Below the pieces are notes generated by a model, which was not told the origin of the DNA, made no database searches, and worked only from the letters and a program-made list of their open reading frames with translations. A stretch of 64,000 nt of DNA from Mesotaenium endlicherianum (lineage: Eukaryota; Streptophyta; Zygnematophyceae; Zygnematales; Mesotaeniaceae): contig WELA01004268.1 in the NCBI GenBank assembly GCA_009602735.1, forward strand, positions 1,108,213 to 1,172,212, given 5' to 3'. How positions within the stretch are numbered: position 1 is the first letter of the stretch; each line of letters starts with the position of its first letter. Positions 9,520-18,843 of this stretch are shown here, one piece after another. The position numbers and the translations under genes were made by a program.

Positions 9520-11604
9520 TCAAGGGGCGTCGGCTTCCAGCAACTGCGCCATGATTTGCCTGGTGATCGACTCAGCTGTGCTGGCAACTGTGTCTTGTGG
9601 TTGCCCTTTGGCCTCTGGTTCTGGGCTCATCAGAGCAAGTGTGGCGGGCAATCTCTTGGCCATCTCCTTCTTGAGTTCTTCAAAAATCACCTCCAGGCAA
9701 ATGGTCTTTCCAGACCCTCCAGAGTTTCCTGAATTCTGACTGCATTCTTCGGCCCATTTGCCAATATTGCACTGGCGTTCTTCACATCTTGATGTTGCCG
9801 CGTCTGAGAATGGGCTCCCAAAGACCTGGTCTGGGGCCATGTTTCGTAACTCAGAACTGGTATATTCCTCCCATTCCGGCATCCTCCCAAATACTTGGCT
9901 GGAGCGTTCTGCAGATGCTGGGACCTCCTGTGATTTGCTTACTGCAGCGCTCACCAAAGGGTTTGCTGCACCAGTTGCCTGGTCTTCCATTGTTACGTCT
10001 TCTCGCAGCCTCCGCAGCTCTCTTTCCAGAGGGCCGTGTAGAGCCGCCATCCGAGTGTCAATTCGCGTCAATATGTCTCGACATCTGGTCAACTCCACCA
10101 CTCTGGTTTCTCTGAGTGTTTCATTTTGGTCAACCTCAGCTGCGTCTCTTTCAACAGCATATTCTTTTTGTCGCTGATACGCTTCCCTGATAGCTCTCTG
10201 ATCAGAGGTTGGCACCACATGGACTCCAATCGTTACCGGCCTCGGCCTGGGCATAGGCTTGTCAAAGAACGTCATCTGTTGCCAAGTCATAATCGTCTCT
10301 ACCAACCATGTCATGGAGTAATGCCCAATCATATTGCCAAACATCTTCCCAGCGTTGTCCTGTCCCACCTTTGCAACAATTTCTTGTGCAATGGAGTTGG
10401 GCACCCCCAGGCATCTTCCCTTCTCTTCAGCTGTCGGCTCTCTCCACTGAGCTTCTCTGTTGTGCACATCTTTGACCATTCCTGGTCCTCCATTCACGAA
10501 AGCGCGTGATCCTGGGTATGCTGTGAAGGTGGGCAGCACCACTCTCGGCCGGCCTGGCTCGTTGACGACGTACTGTGGGTAGGAATCCCTCCTGATCACT
10601 GGCTTGGTTTCCACCATCAGTGCTTCTCCCACAGGTAGTGCCGTTGGCGTGCGCCGCGTAATCTCCTCCATCTCCCTCAGGATTTCAATGGACATGCCGT
10701 TGGTCCAAAATAGTCTGGCACGGTGTGAGAGTCCTCTGTGCCTGGCGTCGTTGATCAATACATGATGACCCAGGGCGGAATCGAAGACTAGCCATGGATC
10801 TCCTGGCTTCATCTGGTTGTAATTCATCCCTGGATGTACATTCTCAATCACAAACATTGGTGGGTAGAGATGCTGGCGTTCCCGCAGCATACTGATGATC
10901 TTCACCATCCATCCCCAGTGTTGTGCTCTCGGGTCATTGAATCCCCTCCTGTTCCCAGCTTGCGAGAAAGGTTGACAAGGGAATCCCGCAAAGATCCAGT
11001 CAATCCTGTAATCATACAGGTCCTCAGACTTCACATCGAGAATGTTTCCTCCAGCAAGACGCACCACACTAGTGGGCACCAATGCCTTGAAATGGTACAT
11101 TTGCCGCATCTGACTCATGACCTCCTCAAATGCTGTAAAAACATTCTCATCATTGTCCACATACAGCACTTTGGATACCCGGATACCTCGCTGAATCAGT
11201 GCAATGGTTCCAGTACCAAGTCCGGCGAACAATTCCAGCACTACTACTCCTCTCTTGCGAAAAGAATCTTCCATCCTCACAATGCCTTGCGGCAATGGGT
11301 CTACTCCAGGCATCAAATTGGCAGCAGTCTTAACTGGATAAGGAACTGGCAGCAGCTCTTGCGGGCCACGATCCCTGTTACTCACAGCTTCTAGTTGCTC
11401 CATACTCCAAGGTTGCCAAACCAAGGGAGTCGGCATATTGATGCTGGTGTAGATCTTCTCTTCGCGTTGCATGATGAGGTCATAATGGTCTGGATACTGG
11501 TCATTCACATAGCAGTCTAGCAGTCCGTAGTTTGCTTCTCCCGAGCAAATCATTTTTACAGGAATTTCTCCTGTCGGCTGCCGATCTGTCGACTGGTAAG
11601 TCAC
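9520..11604 (-). CDS. C5 cytosine DNA methyltransferase within a Gypsy polyprotein
   Basis: This is an open frame of 694 codons between the protease and the linker/RT. Methyltransferase motifs appear in canonical order: motif I VLELFAGLGTGTIAL (residues 122-136, AdoMet binding), motif II acidic pair near 150, motif IV GFPCQPFSQAGNRRGF with the catalytic Cys210, motif VI FVIENV (252-257), motif VIII SHRARLFWTN (293-302), a motif IX-like PTAEEKGRCLGVP (390-402) and motif X KMFGNMIGHY (420-429). The catalytic domain covers about 10285-11253, and the C-terminal 250 residues are a charged linker. Predicted reaction: AdoMet-dependent 5-methylation of cytosine in DNA. The wording of motif VIII is DNMT3-like, while motif IV is the classical PCQ form. 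No stop lies inside, unlike most of the element. The start is formal: the frame continues from the protease through a -1 shift in 11501-11604. Confidence 0.93.
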   Translation of the reverse strand: MTYQSTDRQPTGEIPVKMICSGEANYGLLDCYVNDQYPDHYDLIMQREEKIYTSINMPTPLVWQPWSMEQLEAVSNRDRGPQELLPVPYPVKTAANLMPGVDPLPQGIVRMEDSFRKRGVVVLELFAGLGTGTIALIQRGIRVSKVLYVDNDENVFTAFEEVMSQMRQMYHFKALVPTSVVRLAGGNILDVKSEDLYDYRIDWIFAGFPCQPFSQAGNRRGFNDPRAQHWGWMVKIISMLRERQHLYPPMFVIENVHPGMNYNQMKPGDPWLVFDSALGHHVLINDARHRGLSHRARLFWTNGMSIEILREMEEITRRTPTALPVGEALMVETKPVIRRDSYPQYVVNEPGRPRVVLPTFTAYPGSRAFVNGGPGMVKDVHNREAQWREPTAEEKGRCLGVPNSIAQEIVAKVGQDNAGKMFGNMIGHYSMTWLVETIMTWQQMTFFDKPMPRPRPVTIGVHVVPTSDQRAIREAYQRQKEYAVERDAAEVDQNETLRETRVVELTRCRDILTRIDTRMAALHGPLERELRRLREDVTMEDQATGAANPLVSAAVSKSQEVPASAERSSQVFGRMPEWEEYTSSELRNMAPDQVFGSPFSDAATSRCEERQCNIGKWAEECSQNSGNSGGSGKTICLEVIFEELKKEMAKRLPATLALMSPEPEAKGQPQDTVASTAESITRQIMAQLLEADAP

Positions 11605-12394
11605 CGTCGATGACCATACCCAGGGGAATCAGAGCTTCTGTCCCCAATAGGACATCATAGTTTTCTGCCTCTGTCACCGTACACTCTATGAACAGTGACG
11701 CCGCCTCAGGTTTCCCCAAGTTTACTGTGATTTCCACAGGCTTGCGGGTGATTCCACAAGACTTTGAAATCTGCCCAGATGCAATCCTCAATTGGAAAGG
11801 ACTTTCTTTCAGGTCCCTTGCCGTCAATCCCAGAGCTTTCACAGCTCGCTTTCCCAAGATTACTGGCTGTGCGCCAGTGTCCAATAGGATATTGGGAGCG
11901 GCCCAGTTGTTAAACGTCAAAACTCTATCCTTGTTCTGCACTCTCACAATGCTGAAATTAGTAGGCAGCGAAGCGCTGTTAGCGCCTTCCTCAGCTAGGT
12001 CCAGCTGCTGCCCGGCTTCCTCAATCGTGAAAGGGTATGTAAGACGCAGATCAGCGAGTGAAAGACAAGGAATGTGCTGAATCCGGTGTTCCACCAGAGC
12101 TTTCAGCTTTTCCAGCGAAAAACTAAATGTCTTGCGTGGCCCAGGCTTGGCTTGTCGTAGCTGCGCAATCTCGTTCTCATTGAGAGTGATCCGAAAGGTC
12201 TGAGGAAGCTTCCCAGCATTCCTTGGAACCAGACGATCATGATCTGCGCGCTCCGCAGCCGTTGCAGCCACGGCCTTCTCAGGCGTCAGCTTCTCGCCTT
12301 TGCAGACGGTCTTTTCGGCCACATCTGCATCATAATAGACATTAGGCATTAGTCTTGCAAATTGAGCTTTCAACTTTGCAATCTCTGCACTCAT
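11501..12394 (-). CDS. retropepsin-like aspartic protease of the methyltransferase element
   Basis: The active-site motif LLDTGAQPVILGK and the second conserved element YDVLLGTEAL mark a retroviral-type aspartic protease, about 12394-residue offset 165-255 (nt 11630-11900). It would cut the Gag-Pol precursor. The frame can be read upstream without a stop to about 12560, where it encodes a second zinc knuckle, so it originally continued from Gag. The 3' end overlaps the methyltransferase ORF by about 100 nt in another frame, which marks a 1-nt indel or a frameshift site. Confidence 0.85.
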   Translation of the reverse strand: MSAEIAKLKAQFARLMPNVYYDADVAEKTVCKGEKLTPEKAVAATAAERADHDRLVPRNAGKLPQTFRITLNENEIAQLRQAKPGPRKTFSFSLEKLKALVEHRIQHIPCLSLADLRLTYPFTIEEAGQQLDLAEEGANSASLPTNFSIVRVQNKDRVLTFNNWAAPNILLDTGAQPVILGKRAVKALGLTARDLKESPFQLRIASGQISKSCGITRKPVEITVNLGKPEAASLFIECTVTEAENYDVLLGTEALIPLGMVIDGDLPVDRSAADRRNSCKNDLLGRSKLRTARLLCE

Positions 12395-12495
12395 AGCATC
12401 ATACTTCTGATTATCCTTCCGGTTACCAGAGTTATCTTTCTCCCGTTTCTTACCCTTATCCGCCTCTTTCGTGGCAGCATTAGCCCATGGTGGTT

Positions 12496-14158
12496 TCAGA
12501 TTTGGGTTCTTGGACCAACACTCATCTTCTGAGTGTCCCTTTTTACTGCAATGTGCGCATACCCCTGCGCCTTGCTAGCAGATAATTGCTTAGCATCCGG
12601 GTACGGACAATCTCTCTTCTGATGTCCTGATTTCCCGCAGTTCCAACAGCCCTCTGCTGTCTCAGCAGTGTTGGCGTGCTTAGCAAACTTATTGAAAGAC
12701 CCGCTCTTTTTCTTAAACCGAAAGTTAGAGCTATTGGCCTTGGGCTGAAAGGATTCCTCCCTTCTCTCAGGAGCCATAAGCGTCGCGGAAGCCTCCTTGT
12801 ACCAGACTTTACCTTCCTCGACATTGCGTGCTATTTCAGCAGCCTCGTCGATGTTCCAGTCGATTCCGCGTTTCGCAGATAGGTGCGGCCTGACCTCCCA
12901 ATCTGTATCTTTACCCAGACACAATAAGAATTTGTCAGCCACAATCCTAGGCTCATAGATCCCTGCCTTCTTGGCAAGGTCTACCAATCTGGATTTGACC
13001 TCCATCACTGTCTCGTTCTTCTGACAGAAAAAATGCACATAGCGGTGCACTTTAAATCTGCGATCCTCTGGGAATGTTGCTTCAAGCAACTTAAAGAAAC
13101 AACGCAGACAGTGCTCAGAGTCTAACTCGTCATCCCCAGCCTCCATATCCCTACGGCAACTAGCCAATGCTTGCGCATGGCTTGCTTCCGTGGTGACACT
13201 ATCACCATGCTGCCCTGTAAAAGGTGCAGCTCTGCGTGTTACTCGTTCCTGAGCATTAGCAATCTTTTCAGACAATTCTGCACACACTTTACGCAATTCT
13301 GCGACAGATCCAGCATCATCATCTCGAGTAGCCGCTCGCTGCTGACCCTCGGTGAGTTGCTTCATGGTACCTGTTAATTCTTGTGTTAGTGCAGNTCATG
13401 GTACCTGTTAATTATTGTGTTAGTGCAGCTAAGTCTACGCTCTCAACAGGTGCAGCAGGTATCGCTCTTCCTGATGACAAAGTGGACAGGCGGGCTTTCG
13501 CAGCCTCTTTCTGGATCAAGTCTCTCGCCTTCTTTTGCTCGTCAAACGCCCATTCTTGGGTAAGGTTCTCATCCTTCCGAAATTGGCGATACAGCAACAA
13601 GGCATCCTTGTCCAAGTACTGAACCAAGCTTATAAAAGCGACTGACTGAGTGTAAGAAGAATCCTTTTGGATTTTCTCAAAGAAGTCAGCCCAATAGATC
13701 TCATCAAACTCTTCAAAAGTGAGACTATTTACACTGGTTCGTCCACTAAAACACTTTGTAGACAGCTTGAACTTAGGATTTTCATCCTTATCATCACCAG
13801 TCATTTTGAGTGGTGACCAAGACTCACTATCTTTATCCCACACGTCGTGCTCTCTGCCCAAATTGGGTACAGAAGCTCGCGCGTTATACGGATTCTCACA
13901 GTTCGTGGCAGTATGGCGAGACTCGTCTCTCGACGGTTGCTCACTCCACAGGTTATCCGTGTGCTCAGATGTCTCACTTTCTCGTGGACTCTGGCTTGAA
14001 TCAGAACCTTCCGCAGGCTCCACAGGGTAGTAGAGTCTTCCACTCCTCAACTGCATGTACAGTTGAATTTCTCCGGGTCCCCTTCCAGGTTGAGCACCGG
14101 CAGCCCTCACAGGCCTCAATCCCCAATTTGCTTGAGAATTTCTGTTCACCTGAACCAC
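12496..14158 (-). pseudogene. Gag of the methyltransferase element with zinc knuckles
   Basis: There are two open pieces, 14158-13412 and 13365-12496. They join into one frame of 543 codons if the 34 bp of duplicated sequence plus N at 13362-13428 are removed. The N-terminal part is hydrophilic and includes a Ser/Glu-rich region. The middle (LRCFFKLLEATFPEDRRFK...KVHRYVHFF, LVDLAKKAGIYEP) looks like a Ty3/Gypsy capsid domain. The end has a CCHC knuckle, CWNCGKSGHQKRDC. A second knuckle, CAHCSKKGHSEDEC, is encoded just downstream (about 12560-12520) in the protease frame, so an indel near 12575 split Gag from protease. Gag packages the element RNA. Confidence 0.82.
13362..13428. repeat. 33-bp tandem duplication around a single N (likely assembly artefact)
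   Basis: The 33 bp at 13362-13394 are repeated at 13396-13428 with one mismatch (C at 13380, A at 13414), and N13395 lies between. Removing one copy plus the N restores the gag reading frame exactly. This looks like an imperfect join of two contig ends. Confidence 0.85.
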
Positions 14159-15084
14159 AGAACTGAAGTCAGAGAAAATCGCCCTTCAGGCTTTCGCTTA
14201 ACTTCCACAAGTCAGCTTACAAAACTCTGAAACTACGTCTATGCTGGCCTGGGTCAAGCTCTTCACTTGACACCGCGCCTTAACAGCTCTACACTGCCAG
14301 GCTGGGCTCACTCAGTTCTTCACTGAGAGCTTTATCTGTCAATACTGCTCTCTCTTTTCCAGATGCGAATGCGACTTCTGAGAACTTGGAAATCAACACA
14401 CAACTCACCATTTTAAGGCTGCTTCACACACACACTCGTGGCGTTTGGCTGACTCTGTGCTAATCTCCTAGCAGATTCTATTCTGCAGTTCTCCTTCTTC
14501 AACCGTGAGATTCGTGCCTTTTGCAGGCACCACACAGCGTCATCTTTCGAGAATGCCGTGCTTAGTCACACAACTTAGCTGCATGTTGCTTCTGCCTAGC
14601 CATGCTCAACTCAAACTTGTAGTCACTCAGCATGCATGCATACCTTGTGACTGTCGCGCGTGGCTGCTTAGCTTCTCAGCTGGCAGTCACGCCTAATTGG
14701 CTCATGGCTAAGAATTCCTGAGCGGCGTGCAAGCAAATGCCACTTGCTCAAGTTTTCCCAACCGGGCGCCCGTAACCTATCTTGGCATTGCAGCCATGAC
14801 CTGGCTTAATCTGCTAGTCACACAGTACCTGACCTGGTACTTGCTGGGCGGCTCATTGCTGATCCCCAGCTCCTAGCCTCGCGGCTGTCTTGTCAAAACC
14901 TCCCCCATCCCTGGGTGTGGGGCACACTGACATTTACGCCTTGCCAGTGGTCTTGACGCCGCCATAATCGCTGACTGCGATGTAATCAATCAAGTGGTCG
15001 GTGAGTCAACGTTGACTTTCAGCACTAGGTGGCCGTAGCTTACGCTGCGCGTGCGACACCGTCAAACGGATAATAGTCGCGACA
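14159..15084 (-). promoter_or_regulatory. 5' leader of the methyltransferase element with two GAAGA-loop hairpins
   Basis: These 0.93 kb of non-coding DNA precede gag. Their sequence order is shared with 40440-41602. Two short hairpins lie at 14254-14270 (TCAAGC-TCTTC-ACTTGA) and 14311-14327 (CTCAGT-TCTTC-ACTGAG). In element sense both have the loop GAAGA. GCATGCATGC palindromes occur near 14630. No primer binding site could be assigned with confidence. Confidence 0.5.
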
Positions 15085-15450
15085 GTACTGTCATTTCGTT
15101 AAGAGCCATATAATCAACACACATCCGCATACTTTCATTCTTTTTCTTAACAAATAGGATGGGTGCGCCATAAGGTGATTTACTGGAGGAAATATAACCA
15201 TTTTCCTCAAGCTCTGCAATGTGTGTTTTCAACTCTTTGCTCTCCCCATAAGACAAGCCATAAGTGCGTTGCCAGGGTGGCTGACTCCAAGGTAATAAAT
15301 CAATCATGTGATCTACTTCTCTTTTAGGGAGTAGTCCTGGAGGCATATCAAAAAATCAGTGTATTGAGCAACAATTTTTGCAGCAGTAGGGTGCTGCAGA
15401 GGGCTTGCCTTTTTCTCAACCACTTCTTCGGGTTAAGGAGGTACCTCTCT
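15085..15450 (-). pseudogene. RT N-terminus of chromovirus copy B, truncated
   Basis: The RT leader and fingers are recognisable: [59 protein letters not shown]. The frame is broken at a T run near 15350. Homology ends at ...EMTV, exactly where the TGTCGCGACT terminus of the next element starts. The catalytic aspartates of RT are missing from this copy. Confidence 0.85.
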
Positions 15451-15551
15451 TAGCAGCAAATATAACATTTTGTCTTCTTTCTGGTCCCAGCTTTTGATGA
15501 ACTCCATGACATTCAGCAATTTACATCCTCCTGGAAGCCTCTTCTTTTCCT

Positions 15552-15944
15552 TCATTTGCCATCCATACAGGACAAGAGGAAGAGCACTGGTGGGTGCCAA
15601 GTTAGTTTGCCCATCACTTTAACTGTACCTCTGCTCCAACACACTTCAGCTTGATGTTTATTAAGCAAGGACCTTCCTAGCACGAGATCGTAAAAGCCAG
15701 TCTTGAGTACCTCAAATGTAAGCGTTTCAGATAGAGATGCAATGCCAAAACCTAACTGGACCTCAATAGGCTTGGTTATAACTCCTCCCGAGATACTTGA
15801 GGCATCTCCGAGGAATATTTGTCTATTCCCTTGGGTGACAGTGGGCAGTCTTAGTCGCTTAACTAAGTTCTTATGGATAAAAGTATGTGACGCCCCTTTG
15901 TCAACAAATGCCCTCACCTTCCTACCTGCAATCATACAATTCAA
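15552..15944 (-). pseudogene. aspartic protease of chromovirus copy B with altered active site
   Basis: The fold signature is clear (NCMIAGRKVRAFVD, ASHTFIHKNLVKRL, FYDLVLGRSLL). The active-site triad that is normally Asp-Thr-Gly reads Asp-Lys-Gly (FVDKGASH), which should abolish activity. It follows gag in the usual order and leads to RT downstream. Confidence 0.8.
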
Positions 15945-15959
15945 TAGGATAAGGGGGAC

Positions 15960-17629
15960 TTACTTTTCCTGAATTTCGCATTGGTCTCCTGACTCAGCAA
16001 AAAGATATTGGACATCAGGTGGAATAAGGTCATCCAGAGTGTACTCCTTTTGAAGATCTATGTTGCTGATGGTCTCCTTCATCTGGTTGTCAGGCATGCA
16101 TAGTGAATCCAGTTCAGCAAGACCCATAATACCTGCTACGAGGGCAGCTAGTGACGACTCACTATCTCTAGCATCCTCACAGTTAGTAGATTGGATTATT
16201 GACAGTTGCCGTCCTTTAACACGTGGTCCTTTCACTCGACCTTTGGAAGGTGCTTGCTCGGACACTGTTCTCTGTAGTGGCCCAACTGCTGACGATGGTA
16301 GCAAACAAATTTTGCTGAGGATGGTCTCGGCTTAGCCCTACCACCACCTCTTCCGTAGCCACCTTGAGAGTAACCACCTCTTCCTCTAGAATGTATAGTA
16401 TTATACTCATACTCATACTCATCACTCTGATCGTCCTCAGCCTGATCTCCTTCAATTGCATTGTAGGAACTATGTGGCTTTTGACAATCTTAGACACCAA
16501 AGCATTACTCTGGCGCTTGTCATTGAACTGCTGCTGATCCCAGGCATCAGCATCCTGGATCAAGTCAAACAGTTTCTCAGCAAAGTGACCTGAGACCTCC
16601 GACTTCAACCCATACTTGAAGTATGCTATCCTATACCTCCCTAGCAATTATGGCTGCTTCATCATGTTCCCTGGAACTTTTGTGCGTACTCAGCAACCGA
16701 AGTGGTCTGCTTCAGTGTCTAGGAGATCATCGCATAGATAGCTTTCTCCTGCTGATTGACAACATCAAATTTCTCGTGCAGCTTCTCGACAAACTCTACC
16801 CTAGTAGGATCACCAAATTGTTGAGCCTTACGCTCTCCTTTCCAATAGAACCACCAGTCTGCTATACTTCATTTCAATAGAGCACCAGTATGCTTGACTT
16901 TCTTGTAGTCGTGCCGTTCTGAGTAGTTCTCCAGCCACTGCTCGACATCAGCGAGAAACTTGATCAGGTAATACTTTTTGTTTCCCTTAGGGTCATAGTC
17001 CTGAGGAGGTTTTGGCTTAGGCTTAGTAGGCCCCCTGCCACCACCACCAGTGGTTTGAGAACCTAGTTGGTCTCTGTCACGCAGCAATGCCATCATGGTC
17101 CTTTTGTCCTCTTGTTGGTACCGTCACATGCTCGCCATTTGCAATAGCATTTGTTCAAATAAAGGTCCAAGATCTAGATTCTGAGGTGGTAGCCCGGCAA
17201 ATAGCAGCAATAGCAAACAGCAGCAGCAACATTAGCTCGATTAGTAGCAGTCGACTATGCCTGTTGCACTCAATTGTTTGCAAATTTGAGAGAGAGGTAT
17301 AAAGCGTAGGCACAGCAGGAGGTTGGTTTTGGAGATTGGCCCTCTCTATTATCTGCTCTTCGACTGTTCTCTTGTGAGGAGCCCATCTGTTTACAGCCTC
17401 CTCTACCTCTTTGACTAAACGCTCATCCTCAGCTTGCTGGGCTGCTACTGCAGCAAGAGCTGCTGCCTGTTGCCTGCCCGGCAGCTTCTCTTGCTCCTGC
17501 ATCATGCAGCGTTTCTAAGTAGGTACGAGGTCCAAAGACGCGACTTTCGTCTTGCCCTTTTAATATGATGTCATTGTCCTCACCCTCCATTTTTTGAGAG
17601 TTGCTAGCTTGAGACCTAGTCCTTACCAA
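15960..17629 (-). pseudogene. Gag of chromovirus copy B, degenerate
   Basis: This is homologous to the gag of copy C (33897-35375). Recognisable pieces are VRTRSQASNSQ at the start (TTG in place of ATG at 17629), the capsid-like segment YYLIKFLADVEQWLENYSE, KQTTSVAEF-like residues, DLIQDADAWDQQQF and a zinc knuckle in which the second Cys is replaced by Arg (CYHRQQLGHYREQC). Multiple frame changes interrupt it. At the place where copy C has TAG this copy is open (LFEQMLLQMASM), which shows that the ancestral gag was continuous there. Confidence 0.82.
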
Positions 17630-17662
17630 ACACGACTACTGTGATAATTGCTTTGATACCTT

Positions 17663-18385
17663 TGAAATGAATTAACTTACCAACACGCGATAAATAATTA
17701 ACTAGAGATCTTTATATCAACAAGTAATCTTTATGGTATTTTCTGTTAACTGATTTAACAGCAAAGGACATTACACTAGCAGGGAACAATGCTCCAAGTC
17801 GAATGCACGTAAACAAGCATCAATCATGCAATCAGTCAACTCATACATAAGCAAGGTTAGAAGACAATTTGCCTCAATGGCTTCTCGCCTTGGATTCAGA
17901 TATCTCTCAGTAAGCTATACAAAAGAGTTGGCCTTGTTTTCAAATGCCGAACTCGAGAGCAATCCTAGCATGTGTACATGGAATGAGTTTACTGTTCAAC
18001 GGCAAGTGCGATGGCACCGCCTACTCGGAAACCACACGTTGGTAGGACCTCGGCTAACCAAATCCACAGCCATCTCCCATCATCCCGAATTGCCATTCAC
18101 CTTAAAGGTGTCATCTGGCCACTCATCTAGCACACCATGCACTTAGATGCCTAAATAGGCAGTACGCTGCTACCGAGTAAGGCAATTAGCTGACTGTCAA
18201 AGAATGTGTCAGCGAGCTGACATAAATCAATAGGCGGATCTAACTGACTTCCGCCTGCTGCTCGCGACTAAGTCGTGAAGTATTAAATATCCAACAAACA
18301 TAAAACTAAAGTTCAGGAGACTGAACTTGTTTAACTATTACATTTAAATAAATAATATATCTACTCAATATACTGGTTCATTGCA
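17663..18385 (-). repeat. 5' LTR of chromovirus copy B
   Basis: On the + strand it runs from TGAAATGAATT to TTCATTGCA, about 723 bp. It is colinear with the LTRs of copies A and C but more divergent, including one end changed from TACA to TGCA. The adjoining primer binding site is degenerate. The LTR interrupts the RT leader of the element at 18386-19620. Confidence 0.88.
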
Positions 18386-18623
18386 CAGACTCACGAATGA
18401 GCTGACACTCCTCTAGCTTGCCTGCTTGCGTGCTGATCAGGTCGTCCTCAAAGCGGCTGTAGCGATAGCGTTTCTGGAAGATGGACACGTCTGTCTTGAG
18501 GGAAATCCTCATAAGGCTGCCTGTGTAGCGCCCAAGATCGTGCATGCCGCTAGCAAAGCTGGCACTGCGCCGTGCATCTAGCAATGTCGTCAGCTGAGCA
18601 GCCTGTGTTTCAGTGAGAGTCAT
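18386..18623 (-). pseudogene. RT leader of a second methyltransferase-bearing retroelement
   Basis: The residues LTETQAAQLTTLLDARR, FASGMHDLGRYTG and IFQKRYRYSRFEDDLI have the pattern of the segment just before the RT fingers in Gypsy polyproteins (LTxxQ...F...DLG...PIFxRxRRYS...E). The end, LEECQLIRES, corresponds to the point just before the catalytic RT core. There it is cut by the LTR of copy B at 18385. It follows the methyltransferase fragment on the same strand. Confidence 0.65.
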
Positions 18624-18843
18624 TTCCAGCTTCCAGGTACGGGCAGCTAGTGGTGGCTCCTGTACTGCAGCCGGCGCCTCCTGCCCCTTTTGCTGGCGTG
18701 GTTTGTGGGGCTGCTGGCGTCACCTGCCCTGCAGCTGGCTGCAATCGGTATGCCACGAGTGCCTTCTCCTTGCCAGTTGCTGCCAGCTGCCCTGCACCGC
18801 CTGTCTGAGGTCAAGAGCGTGGAAGAAAAATGGTGACTGAAAC

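Larger units (their letters stand above)
4821..15084 (-). mobile_element. Ty3/Gypsy retrotransposon encoding a DNA methyltransferase and a PHD finger
   Basis: The element lies on the - strand and begins near 15084 with TGTCGCGACT. It ends near 4821 with AGGCACGACA, so the ends form a short TGTCG/CGACA inverted repeat. The polyprotein runs from 14158 to 5168 in this order: Gag, aspartic protease, C5 cytosine methyltransferase, linker, RT, RNase H, integrase, PHD finger. A 0.9-kb leader and a 0.35-kb trailer flank it. No clean pair of direct LTRs is visible. The termini match the internally deleted copy at 39992-41602. The flanks (TGCAC at left, GTACT at right) give no perfect target duplication, so one side may be rearranged or misjoined. 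At least seven stops and several frameshifts make this copy inactive as a whole, although the methyltransferase part is open. Confidence 0.88.
15085..18385 (-). mobile_element. Ty3/Gypsy chromovirus copy B, 5' part
   Basis: In the minus-strand direction this holds a 5' LTR (18385-17663), gag, protease and the first third of RT. It stops abruptly at 15085, where the methyltransferase element begins. The sequence is close to copy C but heavily mutated. The distal part of this copy is not found on the far side of the methyltransferase element. Confidence 0.85.

Noticed and set aside
15552-15944. Active protease in copy B
   Set aside because: The catalytic Asp-Thr-Gly is Asp-Lys-Gly and the surrounding pol is truncated.
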